64,000 bases of DNA from Rhizobium sp. AC27/96 (GCF_001692325.1 NZ_LXKN01000018.1:930001-994000), one strand, 5' to 3'; counted from the stretch's first letter, positions 34,255 through 42,669 are shown. Made by a program: numbers and translations. Notes: a model not told the origin generated them from the letters alone.

Positions 34255-34584
34255 ATGAACTGGATCGAAATCGGCGATATCTCGGATATTCCCTTGCGTG
34301 GCGCGCGGTGCGTGAAAACCCCGCAGGGCAAGATCGCCGTCTTCCGCACCGCCGAAAACCAGATCTTCGCCATCGAGGATCACTGCCCGCACAAGGGCGG
34401 CCCGCTGAGCCAGGGGATCGTCCATGGTGCGGCCGTCACCTGTCCGCTGCACAATTGGGTGATTTCGCTCGAAACCGGCGAAGCACTTGGTGCGGACAAG
34501 GGCGCGGTCAGGACCATTCCGGTGCGCAACGAAAATGGCGTGCTGTCGATAGCTCTCGACAGCCTGATGATGGCGGCAGAGTGA
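34255..34584 (+). CDS. nirD: Nitrite reductase small subunit NirD
   Basis: 109 residues of Rieske fold with the full cluster motif: C-x-H in DHCPHKGGPL and C-x2-H in TCPLHNW. It partners NirB. ATG 34255 lies 6 nt after GAGGAG; an ATG two codons earlier directly abuts that site. Many NirD proteins have lost these ligands, so their presence here is worth noting. Ends in a GTGA overlap with a possible GTG start of nasA. Confidence 0.92.
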   Translation: MNWIEIGDISDIPLRGARCVKTPQGKIAVFRTAENQIFAIEDHCPHKGGPLSQGIVHGAAVTCPLHNWVISLETGEALGADKGAVRTIPVRNENGVLSIALDSLMMAAE

Positions 34585-34595
34585 GCGGCGCGACC

Positions 34596-37253
34596 ATGCC
34601 CGTTGAGACCAAAACCACCTGCCCTTATTGCGGCGTCGGCTGCGGCGTCATCGCCAGCGCTGGCGATGACGGCAACGTCTCCGTCAAGGGTGACCCCGAC
34701 CATCCGGCCAATTTCGGCCGGCTGTGTTCCAAGGGATCGGCCCTTGCCGAAACCATCGATCTCGACGGGCGGCTGCTCCATCCGGAGATCAACGGCGAGC
34801 GGGCGAGTTGGGACCAGGCGCTCGATCTTGTTGCGAAACGCTTCGGCGAGGCGATTGCCGAGCACGGGCCGGATTCCGTTGCCTTCTACGTTTCCGGCCA
34901 ACTGCTGACGGAAGATTATTACGTCGCCAACAAGCTGATGAAGGGCTTCATCGGCTCGGCCAATATCGACACGAACTCCCGGCTCTGCATGTCATCCTCC
35001 GTTGCCGGACATCGCCGCGCCTTTGGCGCTGATACCGTGCCGGGCACCTATGAAGATATCGAGCTTGCCGACCTGGTGATCCTGACCGGCTCCAATCTCG
35101 CCTGGTGCCATCCGGTCATCTACCAGCGGCTGGCCGCAGCCAAGGCGGCGCGGCCATCGATGAAGATCGTCGTCATCGACCCGCGCCGGACAATGAGCTG
35201 CGATATTGCCGATCTGCATCTGGCGATCCGCCCGGATGGAGACGTCGCGCTTTTCCTCGGCCTCTTCGCGCATCTGATCGCAAACAACGCCGTCGATCAG
35301 AATTACGTCGCGGAACACACCAATGGCTTTGCCGAGGCTTTTGCCGCCGCATGCGCCGTGTCGTTCAACGAGGTGCTTGACCTCACTGGCCTGCCGGCGA
35401 TGCAGCTTCGCGAATTCTATCGGCTGTTTGCCGCGACCGATAAAGTCGTCACCTGCTACAGCCAGGGCGTGAACCAATCCGCGTCCGGCACGGACAAGGT
35501 CAACGCCATCATCAATTGTCACCTCGCCACCGGCCGCATCGGCCGGCCCGGCATGGGCCCCTTCTCCTTGACGGGACAACCGAACGCCATGGGCGGCCGC
35601 GAAGTCGGTGGCCTCGCCAACATGCTAGCCGCACACATGGCGATCGAGAATGCAGAAGACCGCGACCGCGTGCGGCGCTTCTGGCAGGCGCCGGGGATTG
35701 CCGCCAGGCCGGGGCTGAAAGCTGTCGACATGTTTCGCGCAGTCGGCGATGGCCGCATCAAGGCGCTGTGGATCATGGCCACCAATCCTGTGGTCTCTAT
35801 GCCGGATGCCGACGCCGTCAAGGCCGCGATCGAGGCCTGCCCCTTCGTTGTCGTCTCCGACATACTGAGAGAGACCGATACGACGCGGCATGGGCATGTG
35901 TTGCTACCCTCGCTCGGCTGGGGCGAAAAGGACGGCACCGTCACCAATTCCGAGCGACGGATCTCCCGGCAGCGGCAGTTTCTTTCGGCACCCGGTGAAG
36001 CCAGGCCCGATTGGTGGCAGATGGCCGAAGTCGGCCGCCGCATGGGTTTTTCTGCCGCCTTTTCGTTTCAGACTGCCGCGGACATCTTCGCCGAACATGC
36101 CGGCCTCTCCGGCTTCGAGAACGATGGCAGCCGCGACTTCGATATCGGCGTCCATGAGGCGATCGGTGAAGAAGAATATGACGCCCTAGTGCCGTTCCAG
36201 TGGCCGCAGCCGGCCGGATCGGCGCGGCAGACGACCCGCTTCTTCGCCAAGGGCGGATTCTACCATGCCGATCGCAAGGCACGTTTCGTGGCCGTCGAAG
36301 CGCCGGTGAGTGATCGGACCAACAGCCAGTTTCCGTTGACGCTGAATACCGGCCGTATTCGCGACCACTGGCATACGATGACGCGCACCGGCAAGAGCGC
36401 CCGCCTGTCGCAGCACATCGCCGAGCCCTTTGCCGAAATCCATCCGCGCGACGCCATGGAGATCGGCGTCGGCGATGCCGGCCTGGTCGAGATCGAAAGC
36501 TCGCATGGCGCGGTGATCGTTCGAGCCCTGGTGACGGAGAGGCAGGCACGCGGCAGCCTGTTCGTGCCGATGCACTGGAACGACAATTTTGCCGCAAGAG
36601 CCCGCATCGATAGCGTCGTTGCGCCCGTCACCGACCCCATTTCCGGCCAGCCGGCTTCGAAAAATGTCGCCGTCCGCGCCCGCCCCTTCAAGCCAGCACA
36701 TTATTGCTTTGCGGTCTCAGCGGCAAAGCCGCATCATCTGGATAGCGCCTACTGGGCGCTGGCCAAGACCGATGGCGGATGGCGCACCGAGCTTGCGTTT
36801 GATGCCACGCCGGATGATTGGGCTAGCTGGTGCCGCGCAACCTTCGACATACCCGACCGGCTGGAGCCGCTCGGTTACGCTGACCGAGCCTCCGGCGACC
36901 TGCGTCTTGCCTTCTTCGACGGCGAGCGGCTGCTTGCCGCGCTGTTTGTCGCCAGCCAACCGGTTGCCGTTGCCAGAAGCTGGGCGATCGCACAGCTATC
37001 CGCGTCGCATGGCAATCTGCGCAAACGCTTCGCTCTCGTCGCCGGCAGGCCGGGCGCCGATACCGTCGATGCGGGTGCAACCGTCTGCTCCTGCTTCAGC
37101 GTCGGCGTCAACCAGATCGTCAGCGCCATTCGTGGCGGGTGCCACAGCGTCGAGGCCGTCGGCAAGGCCCTGAATGCCGGCACCAATTGCGGCTCCTGCC
37201 GCGCTGAGATCCGCGGGATCATCGATGGATGTCTCGCCGCGGCCGCCGAGTAA
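34596..37253 (+). CDS. nasA: Assimilatory nitrate reductase catalytic subunit NasA
   Basis: 885 residues. The N terminus carries the [4Fe-4S] motif CPYCGVGCGV with the fourth Cys in GRLCSKG; the molybdopterin-binding body follows (NSRLCMSSSVAGHRRAFG; TGSNLAWCHPV; ATGRIGRPGMGPFSLTGQPNAMGGRE). The C terminus adds a BFD-like [2Fe-2S] domain (VCSCFSVGVNQI, NCGSCRAEIRGI), typical of the bacterial assimilatory type. It reduces nitrate to nitrite in the cytoplasm. A GTG at 34581 overlapping the nirD stop is an alternative start; neither has a clear ribosome site. Confidence 0.94.
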   Translation: MPVETKTTCPYCGVGCGVIASAGDDGNVSVKGDPDHPANFGRLCSKGSALAETIDLDGRLLHPEINGERASWDQALDLVAKRFGEAIAEHGPDSVAFYVSGQLLTEDYYVANKLMKGFIGSANIDTNSRLCMSSSVAGHRRAFGADTVPGTYEDIELADLVILTGSNLAWCHPVIYQRLAAAKAARPSMKIVVIDPRRTMSCDIADLHLAIRPDGDVALFLGLFAHLIANNAVDQNYVAEHTNGFAEAFAAACAVSFNEVLDLTGLPAMQLREFYRLFAATDKVVTCYSQGVNQSASGTDKVNAIINCHLATGRIGRPGMGPFSLTGQPNAMGGREVGGLANMLAAHMAIENAEDRDRVRRFWQAPGIAARPGLKAVDMFRAVGDGRIKALWIMATNPVVSMPDADAVKAAIEACPFVVVSDILRETDTTRHGHVLLPSLGWGEKDGTVTNSERRISRQRQFLSAPGEARPDWWQMAEVGRRMGFSAAFSFQTAADIFAEHAGLSGFENDGSRDFDIGVHEAIGEEEYDALVPFQWPQPAGSARQTTRFFAKGGFYHADRKARFVAVEAPVSDRTNSQFPLTLNTGRIRDHWHTMTRTGKSARLSQHIAEPFAEIHPRDAMEIGVGDAGLVEIESSHGAVIVRALVTERQARGSLFVPMHWNDNFAARARIDSVVAPVTDPISGQPASKNVAVRARPFKPAHYCFAVSAAKPHHLDSAYWALAKTDGGWRTELAFDATPDDWASWCRATFDIPDRLEPLGYADRASGDLRLAFFDGERLLAALFVASQPVAVARSWAIAQLSASHGNLRKRFALVAGRPGADTVDAGATVCSCFSVGVNQIVSAIRGGCHSVEAVGKALNAGTNCGSCRAEIRGIIDGCLAAAAE

Positions 37254-37393
37254 GCCAGCCTAAGGCTAAGTCGTCGGGCCAACATCAATCATTCGTCGCC
37301 CCCCTGTTTCGCGCGATTGGCGGTAATGCTAGGCTTTTGGAAAGCAGCCTTATGATTTCGGTTGCTTTTTGCACTCGTGGGGGATGAGGGCGG

Positions 37394-38425
37394 ATGGAGC
37401 CAGCAGGCCAGAAGATCCAGTTGAGTTATGGGGTCGAGCCCGGAATTCGCTTTGCCCTGCTTCTTGACGGCAACGGCGGCTGTCGTGAAATCAGCAGCAC
37501 AGGCTTGCGGGAGTGGAAACCTGCCGACGGAATCCTCTGGGTTCATCTCGAGCGCGATCACGACGCGGCAGCAGCATGGGTGGCTGACAATGGCGGCTTC
37601 GATCCTCTCGTTGCCGACGCCCTGCTGGAGGATGAATCCCGCCCGCGCGTCGAGCCCGTCGACGACGGTTTGCTGATCATCCTGCGCGGGGTCTGCGCTT
37701 CGCCTCCCGAGGACGCGGAAGGAGCAGCGGCGGAACTGGATCTTGTTCCCCTTCACGCCTGGGTGGACGAAAACCGCGTCGTGACGCTTCGTGACAGCGG
37801 GCATTACATCACAGCGCTTCGCGACATCCGGCTGGTGCTCGAAAAGGGTAAGGGTCCGAAGCGCACCGGCGAACTGCTCGCCCTCGTCAGCGACAAGCTC
37901 GTGAGAGACCTGGAACCGGTCCTTGACGGGATGGACGAGGAAGTGGACGAACTGGATGAGCTTATCTTCCACGGCGAAGCAGCCGAAGTTCGCGAGCGTC
38001 TGAAGCTGCTTCGCAGACAAGCCGTGCAGCTTCGCCGCTATCTCGCGCCGCAACGCGATGCGCTCAACCGCATCGAACATGACGATGCGCCCTGGCTTGC
38101 CGAACGCGACAAGCTGCGCATGCGTGAAGTCATCGACAAGCTGATGCGCTGCATCGAATATCTGGATGCCATCCGCGACCGGACAAGCATCCTGCACGAC
38201 GACCTTTCCACCGTGATCAGCGAACGGATCGCGCGCAATTCCAACCGGCTTGCAGCACTTGCCGCCCTCCTCCTACCGCCAAGCGTCGTCGCCGGCCTTT
38301 TCGGCATGAATGTCGGCGGTATTCCAGGCGTCAATGACACCTGGGCCTTCATCATCATCGTTGCCCTTGTCGCTATAACCTCCGCTGTCACCCTCTACAT
38401 CATGAAGCGCATACACTGGCTTTGA
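37394..38425 (+). CDS. zntB: CorA-family transporter, ZntB type
   Basis: 343 residues. A large cytoplasmic alpha/beta and coiled-coil N-terminal part is followed by two C-terminal membrane helices; the first ends in the GMN signature (FGMNVGGIPGVND) that defines the family. The VGGIPG continuation is that of ZntB rather than CorA (YGMNFxxMPEL). Likely role: zinc transport. The gene stands alone, with GAGGGCGG before the ATG. Confidence 0.88.
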   Translation: MEPAGQKIQLSYGVEPGIRFALLLDGNGGCREISSTGLREWKPADGILWVHLERDHDAAAAWVADNGGFDPLVADALLEDESRPRVEPVDDGLLIILRGVCASPPEDAEGAAAELDLVPLHAWVDENRVVTLRDSGHYITALRDIRLVLEKGKGPKRTGELLALVSDKLVRDLEPVLDGMDEEVDELDELIFHGEAAEVRERLKLLRRQAVQLRRYLAPQRDALNRIEHDDAPWLAERDKLRMREVIDKLMRCIEYLDAIRDRTSILHDDLSTVISERIARNSNRLAALAALLLPPSVVAGLFGMNVGGIPGVNDTWAFIIIVALVAITSAVTLYIMKRIHWL

Positions 38426-38486
38426 TGGCGGCGGAACCGCCGGGGCCGCAGCAGCGTTCCCTATCAATTCCGCTCAGGAGATTGAG

Positions 38487-38996
38487 ATGATGCGCCGCCA
38501 AGCATGCCTTCTTGCAATCCTCGCCGCACTCTGTGCCGCGGCTCCTGCCTTTGCGGATGATAGCGGATTTCTGAAGCCATTGAACGGCACTTGGATTGGG
38601 ACCGGCAAGGTACTGCGCAAGATCGGAGGCTCGCCGATCAACGTCTCCTGCACATTCACTATCAGCGCACCCGGATCTTCTATTGTGATGAAGGGCAATT
38701 GCCGCGGGCTTCTGGTCATCAACCGCGCAATTTCGGCGAACCTTACGGCGCGGGGAACCCGCTATTCGGGCACGTACACCGGCCCGTCCGGTGCGTCGTC
38801 GCAATTATCCGGGAGCAGACGGGGTGATGTCATCAATCTGGCGGTGCGCTGGGCACGCTTGGTCAATGGCGACCGGAATGCCAATATGGCCATCCGCAAA
38901 CAAGGCAGCAACCAACTGACAATCCAGACAATCGACAAGGACCTGTCATCAGGCAAATCTGTCGTTACCAGCGACATCAACCTGCGTCGTCAATGA
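38487..38996 (+). CDS. Secreted hypothetical protein
   Basis: 169 residues with a clear signal peptide (MMRRQACLLAILAALCAAAPAFA). The mature part is small, beta-rich and basic (LNGTWIGTGKVLRKIGGSPINVSC; NLTARGTRYSGTYTGPSGA). It contains two cysteines that could form one disulfide. No family recognised. AGGAG lies 6 nt before the start. Such proteins are frequent in rhizobia; function unknown. Confidence 0.7.
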   Translation: MMRRQACLLAILAALCAAAPAFADDSGFLKPLNGTWIGTGKVLRKIGGSPINVSCTFTISAPGSSIVMKGNCRGLLVINRAISANLTARGTRYSGTYTGPSGASSQLSGSRRGDVINLAVRWARLVNGDRNANMAIRKQGSNQLTIQTIDKDLSSGKSVVTSDINLRRQ

Positions 38997-39100
38997 TCGT
39001 TAGGGCAAGCCGATGCCTTAAGACCGCTTTGAGCGTACCCCCGACCGACACCGCTTCCGAACCTGGCCCGCCTGCCGCGTCCAAAAATGCAGCCTTGCCT

Positions 39101-39128
39101 TTGCCCTATTTCGTCCCTATATTATAAA
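39101..39128 (+). promoter_or_regulatory. Probable cspA promoter
   Basis: TTGCCC (39101-39106), a 16-bp spacer and TATAAA (39123-39128) give a plausible sigma-70 promoter. The resulting 5' untranslated region of about 125 nt is the length expected of cold-shock mRNAs. Confidence 0.45.
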
Positions 39129-39203
39129 CTGTCGATCTTGCTTGATGATCTTTGTTCGCCCGGAAGCGTGGCGCGAATTTTCTTTCAATTTCGGTTTGTA
39201 ATA

Positions 39204-39225
39204 CTGTGGAAATTCTTTTCCACAG
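39204..39225 (+). other. Perfect 9-bp hairpin in the cspA 5' untranslated region
   Basis: CTGTGGAAA pairs with TTTCCACAG around TTCT, 35 nt before the cspA start. It lies where cold-shock genes carry temperature-sensitive leader structures. Confidence 0.5.
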
Positions 39226-39260
39226 AACGAAATTCCATGTCCAATTGAAAGGAATTCCCT

Positions 39261-39470
39261 ATGACTTCAGGGACCGTAAAGTGGTTTAACAGCGCCAAGG
39301 GTTTTGGCTTCATTCAGCCTGAAGACGGCGCGACGGATGTGTTTGTTCACATTTCTGCCGTTGAGCGCGCTGGGATGAATTCTCTCGCTGAAGGTCAGAA
39401 GCTGAGCTACGAGCTGGTGCGCGATCGCAAGACCGGCAAAAGCTCTGCTGACAACCTGCGAGCAATCTAA
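39261..39470 (+). CDS. cspA: Cold shock protein CspA family
   Basis: 69 residues, full-length cold-shock domain. RNP1 is KGFGFIQPE and RNP2 is DVFVHISAV. It binds single-stranded RNA and acts as an RNA chaperone. AAAGGAAT precedes the ATG. A long leader with a hairpin and a structured 3' region (39486-39555) flank it. Confidence 0.95.
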   Translation: MTSGTVKWFNSAKGFGFIQPEDGATDVFVHISAVERAGMNSLAEGQKLSYELVRDRKTGKSSADNLRAI

Positions 39471-39485
39471 TTGTCATTCGTCATG

Positions 39486-39555
39486 CTGACCACGGATGTA
39501 CTGGCAGCGATGAACTGAGTGACGGGGAAGGTCGGGTTAAAGCCCGGCCTTTTGT
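39486..39555 (+). ncRNA. cspA 3'UTR element, copy A: conserved block plus terminator
   Basis: A 21-nt block (39486-39506, beginning CTGACCACGGATG) is followed by 21 variable nt and an intrinsic terminator: AAGGTCGGG (39528-39536) pairs with CCCGGCCTT (39543-39551), then TTT. The same block, spacing and stem recur at 40962-41036, which argues for a functional RNA rather than a plain terminator. It may be a small RNA released from the cspA transcript. Confidence 0.6.
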
Positions 39556-39585
39556 ATTTCTGCGACCCATCGATAAGGGGATGCC

Positions 39586-39879
39586 ATGAGCAGAATGACG
39601 TATTCGACTGGAGACTTGGTGGTCTTGAAAGCGGATCTCACTCGGCTGAAGGCGGCTCCGAGGATGTGCCGCATCATCAGCATGCTGCCTTCCGACACCG
39701 TCGAGGCCTACTACCAGGTTCGCTTCACGCATGAGAACTTCGAGCGGCGGATCGCAGCAACGGAAATCGAAACGCTCTGCGAAGATCCACTTGCCGGTGG
39801 AGAGGGATCTCCATCCCAACGATCGGAGCCTTGGCTGAAACCCCTCGCCAAGGGAGCTAAAAAGCAGGTCTCCCGATAG
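39586..39879 (+). CDS. Hypothetical protein, 97 residues
   Basis: ATG 39586 is preceded by AAGGGG. The product starts MSRMTYSTGDLVVLKADLTR and has a predicted small beta-barrel-like N-terminal half (VRFTHENFERRIAATEIETL), with a basic disordered tail. The pattern 'GDLVVLK... YYQVRF...E.FERRI' resembles small proteins of rhizobia thought to have an SH3-like or KOW-like fold, but no function is known. It lies directly after the cspA terminator. Confidence 0.65.
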   Translation: MSRMTYSTGDLVVLKADLTRLKAAPRMCRIISMLPSDTVEAYYQVRFTHENFERRIAATEIETLCEDPLAGGEGSPSQRSEPWLKPLAKGAKKQVSR

Positions 39880-40196
39880 GCCGGAGCGTAGTGCGTTGAA
39901 GAAGCGAGAATGCATGTTGCAGTTCTCGCAGGCGGCAATGATATTGATCAGGCATGGTGCGCATTCAATAAGGCTATGACTCGAAAGGGTATATCGCTTG
40001 AAACAGAAATGCGTAGAGCCCGTACAAACAATTAGAACTGTGCATTGAAGACGAGGCATGAGCCAGTTCACGATAGCACAGCTTGATAAGAACCACAGAG
40101 ATATGGCTTGCTACCCCAGAGCGACCGAAGCCGAACTCAAAATCGTTAGTCTTCGGACATTTGTCCGTATTTGTCCTTAAGCAAAAAGGAGCGATC
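39880..40196. other. Intergenic region between two small genes
   Basis: No supported gene. It holds an inverted repeat GCGAGAA-N12-TTCTCGC (39904-39929) shortly after the 97-residue gene, which may be its transcription end, and a tandem TTTGTCC repeat near 40156-40174, just before the next ribosome site. Confidence 0.4.
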
Positions 40197-40427
40197 ATGT
40201 CAGCTACCAAAGAACAGTTTTTCAAGAAAACCGCATCTCTCGGCAGTGATAAAGCCACGATTACCGACAATGCAGCAAAGAGCATCGTTGCAGCAGAAAA
40301 CATCGCTCGGGAGAAGAAAACCGAGGCACTACGAGCCCTTCGCCTGCAGCAGGAAGCCAACGAAGAGCCCAAGGCCGCCAAGCCGGTAAAAGAAAAGAAA
40401 AAGACTGTCAAACGCGGCCGGGCATAG
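40197..40427 (+). CDS. Small basic hypothetical protein, 76 residues
   Basis: ATG 40197 is preceded by AAAGGAG, a very good ribosome site; an upstream in-frame start at 40083 has none. The product is highly charged, mostly helical, with a Lys/Arg-rich C terminus (PVKEKKKTVKRGRA), so nucleic-acid binding is conceivable. Family not recognised. Confidence 0.7.
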   Translation: MSATKEQFFKKTASLGSDKATITDNAAKSIVAAENIAREKKTEALRALRLQQEANEEPKAAKPVKEKKKTVKRGRA

Positions 40428-40496
40428 GCTGGCCGCCTCACCAGGCGTGGCACATACATTCGGACAACAGGTTAGCGGACAGCTTGCGACATGGCG

Positions 40497-40691
40497 CTAG
40501 AAGCCAAGTCGTTCACGCCTTTCCATGTCCTTGACGTTGAGAATGGCGCAATAAGTCTTTGCTTCCTTCTCCGTCAGAACATTCAAGATCCAATGCGTGG
40601 GCTCTGCCGCCCTTCCCGTGAAAATATCATACACAGTCCAGGTACGATCGCATTCCCGGCGAATGGCGTACCTGAATGTGAGCTTCGACAT
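40497..40691 (-). CDS. Small hypothetical protein with WTVYDIFTG motif
   Basis: From ATG 40691 the product is 64 residues: MSKLTFRYAIRRECDRTWTV then YDIFTGRAAEPTHWILNVLT. The central (R/G)TWTVYDIFTGxPA pattern recalls a family of very short rhizobial proteins of unknown function. A longer frame to 40760 lacks a ribosome site. The opposite strand also has an open frame here, but its translation shows no such motif. Confidence 0.55.
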   Translation of the reverse strand: MSKLTFRYAIRRECDRTWTVYDIFTGRAAEPTHWILNVLTEKEAKTYCAILNVKDMERRERLGF

Positions 40692-40867
40692 GGGCCACCG
40701 CGAAGGATGGCGGCGGAGCAATTTCCGTGTCACATCGATCGCAAGTACTTTACCAGTCATTCAGTTACCGGAAAAGGTGGATTGCTCGGCGAGCCTTTGC
40801 AACGTCAAAAAATGCTTGCCGTTACGCTAGGCAGACGACGGAAAAGCGGAAATAAAATTCCCCACCA

Positions 40868-41036
40868 CTTGAATTCAACGAATAATAGACTATCTACTTG
40901 TTAACAATATTGCTGGTGAGCGCAGAAATGACGCTCGCAATGTTCTAGTCGCTTTCCTCTTCTGACCACGGATGTACTGGCATTGGTGAGAGAGCGGCGT
41001 CAGGAAGGTCGGCGCGGTTTCGCTCCGGCCTTTTTT
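40868..41036 (+). ncRNA. Candidate small RNA, copy B of the cspA 3'UTR element
   Basis: A rhizobial-type promoter CTTGAA-N16-CTATCT (40868-40895) would start a transcript near 40902. It contains the 21-nt block at 40962-40982 identical to 39486-39506, 22 variable nt, then a terminator AAGGTCGG (41005-41012)/CCGGCCTT (41025-41032) and a T-run to 41036. The predicted RNA is about 135 nt. No protein gene surrounds it; 41037-41335 downstream shows no gene. Confidence 0.55.
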
Positions 41037-41335
41037 GTTGCCGATGGCTATAGGCGTCATCGGAAAAGGCTACATTTCTCTAAAATCGAAAAGCCCCAGC
41101 TGCCGCTGATCTCATCGAGGTTCATGGGAGACTATAGTCGGCGACGCCGTCGGCGCATGCGATTGACACGGAACTTCCGGTCGGTCGTGACGTTATAGTA
41201 TCAGAATACTGCACAGACCAATTCCAATACGCTGGCTCAGCGCGTGAGCATTGGAACGCGACGGGCTCTTATAGGCCACGAGCTTGACTTTGAGTTTTCA
41301 ATATGAGAACATAAAGTGAACAAATGGAGGTATCC

Positions 41336-41509
41336 ATGAGCAAAGCAGAGCAAGTCATTGAGCGTGCCATGACCTTTGTCGCGGTCTCGAAGGCTCTTCG
41401 GGAGCGGGAGCAGGAGCGGCTTGCCAATTGGAAACGCCGCGTCGACATCAGCCGACCGCTACCGCCCTTGCCGCGTGCCGTTCAGCTTTCATTGAAACTG
41501 GATAGCTGA
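41336..41509 (+). CDS. Small hypothetical protein, 57 residues
   Basis: ATG 41336 has GGAGG 5 nt upstream (part of an earlier in-frame ATG at 41324). The product is a helical charged N-terminal half (MSKAEQVIERAMTFVAVSKA) with a proline-rich tail (RPLPPLPRAVQL). No family recognised. A strong terminator follows, which supports an expressed gene. Confidence 0.6.
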   Translation: MSKAEQVIERAMTFVAVSKALREREQERLANWKRRVDISRPLPPLPRAVQLSLKLDS

Positions 41510-41544
41510 GGCGGCGGAGGTGGTAACAGCACTCGGCCGGCTGT

Positions 41545-41577
41545 GGGCGCTCGCCTGCCGGCGGGCGCCCTGTTCTT
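41545..41577 (+). terminator. Strong terminator after the 57-residue gene
   Basis: GGGCGCTCGCC (41545-41555) pairs over 11 bp with GGCGGGCGCCC (41560-41570) around TGCC, followed by TGTTCTTT. It lies between convergent genes and may serve both. Confidence 0.75.
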
Positions 41578-41586
41578 TAAATCCTA

Positions 41587-42558
41587 TCAAGCCTTGAAGA
41601 AGGCCAGCAGATCGGCATTGATGACGTCTGCATGCGTCGTGGCCATGCCGTGCGGGAAGCCCTTATAGACTTTCAGCGTGCCGTTCTTCAGCAGCTTGAT
41701 GGAGAGAAGAGCCGCATCTGCGATCGGAACGATCTGGTCGTCATCGCCGTGCATGACGAGCGTCGGCACTTCGATCTTCTTCAGATCCTCGGTGAAATCG
41801 GTTTCCGAGAAGGCCTTGATGCAATCATAATGCGCCTTGGTGCCGCCCATCATGCCCTGGCGCCACCAATTGTCGATGATCCCTTGTGAAACTGCCGCAC
41901 CGGGGCGGTTGAAGCCGTAGAACGGTCCCGACGGAATATCGCGGTAGAATTGCGCGCGATTGGCGGCAAGAGCAGTCCGAAAGCCGTCGAATACTTCCAG
42001 CGGCAGACCGCCGGGATTCTTGTCGGACTTGACCATGACTGGCGGCACGGCACCAATCAGCACTGCTTTTGCAACCCGGCCGTGATGGCCATACTGGCCC
42101 ACATAGCGGGCGACTTCACCGCCGCCGGTGGAATGGCCGACGTGGATGGCGCCTTTCAGATCGAGATGCTCGGCAAGGGCGGCCACGTCAGCGGCGTAAG
42201 TATCCATCTCGTTTCCGGTCGCTGTCTGGCTGGAGCGGCCGTGGCCGCGGCGGTCATGCGCGATGACGCGGTAGCCCTGATTGAGGAAGAACAACATCTG
42301 GGCATCCCAGTCATCGGCGCTCAAGGGCCATCCGTGATGGAAAACGATCGGCTGCCCTGTTCCCCAATCCTTGTAGAAAATCTCGGTTCCGTCCTTGGTG
42401 GTGATCGTGCTGCTGCTCATTGTGTCCTTACCTTTCGAAGATTGCTTTGTAGAGGCTTGTGCAGGTTGCGCGAAGGGCGTGATGGCTGCGGCGGCGGCAA
42501 GGCCTAGCCCGGCTGTCATGACGCCCCGGCGGGTAGCTTGATGCATCGACTGGCTCAT
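41587..42558 (-). CDS. Alpha/beta hydrolase, non-heme chloroperoxidase-like, Tat exported
   Basis: 323 residues. A twin-arginine leader (TRRGVMTAGLGLAAAAAITPFAQ by parts) is followed by a hydrolase of the cofactor-free haloperoxidase group: HGWPLSADDWD (oxyanion loop), nucleophile in GHSTGGGEVARY, Asp in MHGDDDQIVP, His in FPHGMATTH. Family members act as esterases or perhydrolases. ATG 42558 follows GGAG. Two near-identical palindromes upstream (42585-42669) suggest tight regulation. Confidence 0.88.
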   Translation of the reverse strand: MSQSMHQATRRGVMTAGLGLAAAAAITPFAQPAQASTKQSSKGKDTMSSSTITTKDGTEIFYKDWGTGQPIVFHHGWPLSADDWDAQMLFFLNQGYRVIAHDRRGHGRSSQTATGNEMDTYAADVAALAEHLDLKGAIHVGHSTGGGEVARYVGQYGHHGRVAKAVLIGAVPPVMVKSDKNPGGLPLEVFDGFRTALAANRAQFYRDIPSGPFYGFNRPGAAVSQGIIDNWWRQGMMGGTKAHYDCIKAFSETDFTEDLKKIEVPTLVMHGDDDQIVPIADAALLSIKLLKNGTLKVYKGFPHGMATTHADVINADLLAFFKA

Positions 42559-42584
42559 TTCAATCTCCACTTAAAATGTATCGT

Positions 42585-42669
42585 GCGATTTATTATCGCG
42601 ACATGCATATCTGTAGAGAACCGTTTCGTCCTTGTCCATATAAAAATTTGTTTTGCGATTATTTATCGC
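42585..42669 (-). promoter_or_regulatory. Pair of near-identical operator palindromes upstream of the hydrolase
   Basis: GCGAT-N5-ATCGC occurs at 42585-42599 and 42655-42669; the surrounding 18 bp (TGCGATT..TTATCGCGA) differ at only two positions between copies. The sites are 70 bp apart. They look like binding sites of a dimeric repressor, whose gene is not adjacent. Confidence 0.55.

Noticed and set aside
37289..38197. 302-codon reverse-strand frame under zntB
   Set aside because: ZntB on the forward strand has the GMN motif and membrane helices; the reverse frame shows nothing.
40491..40904. 137-codon forward frame opposite the WTVYDIFTG protein
   Set aside because: No ribosome site or motif; the reverse strand carries the recognisable small-protein pattern.
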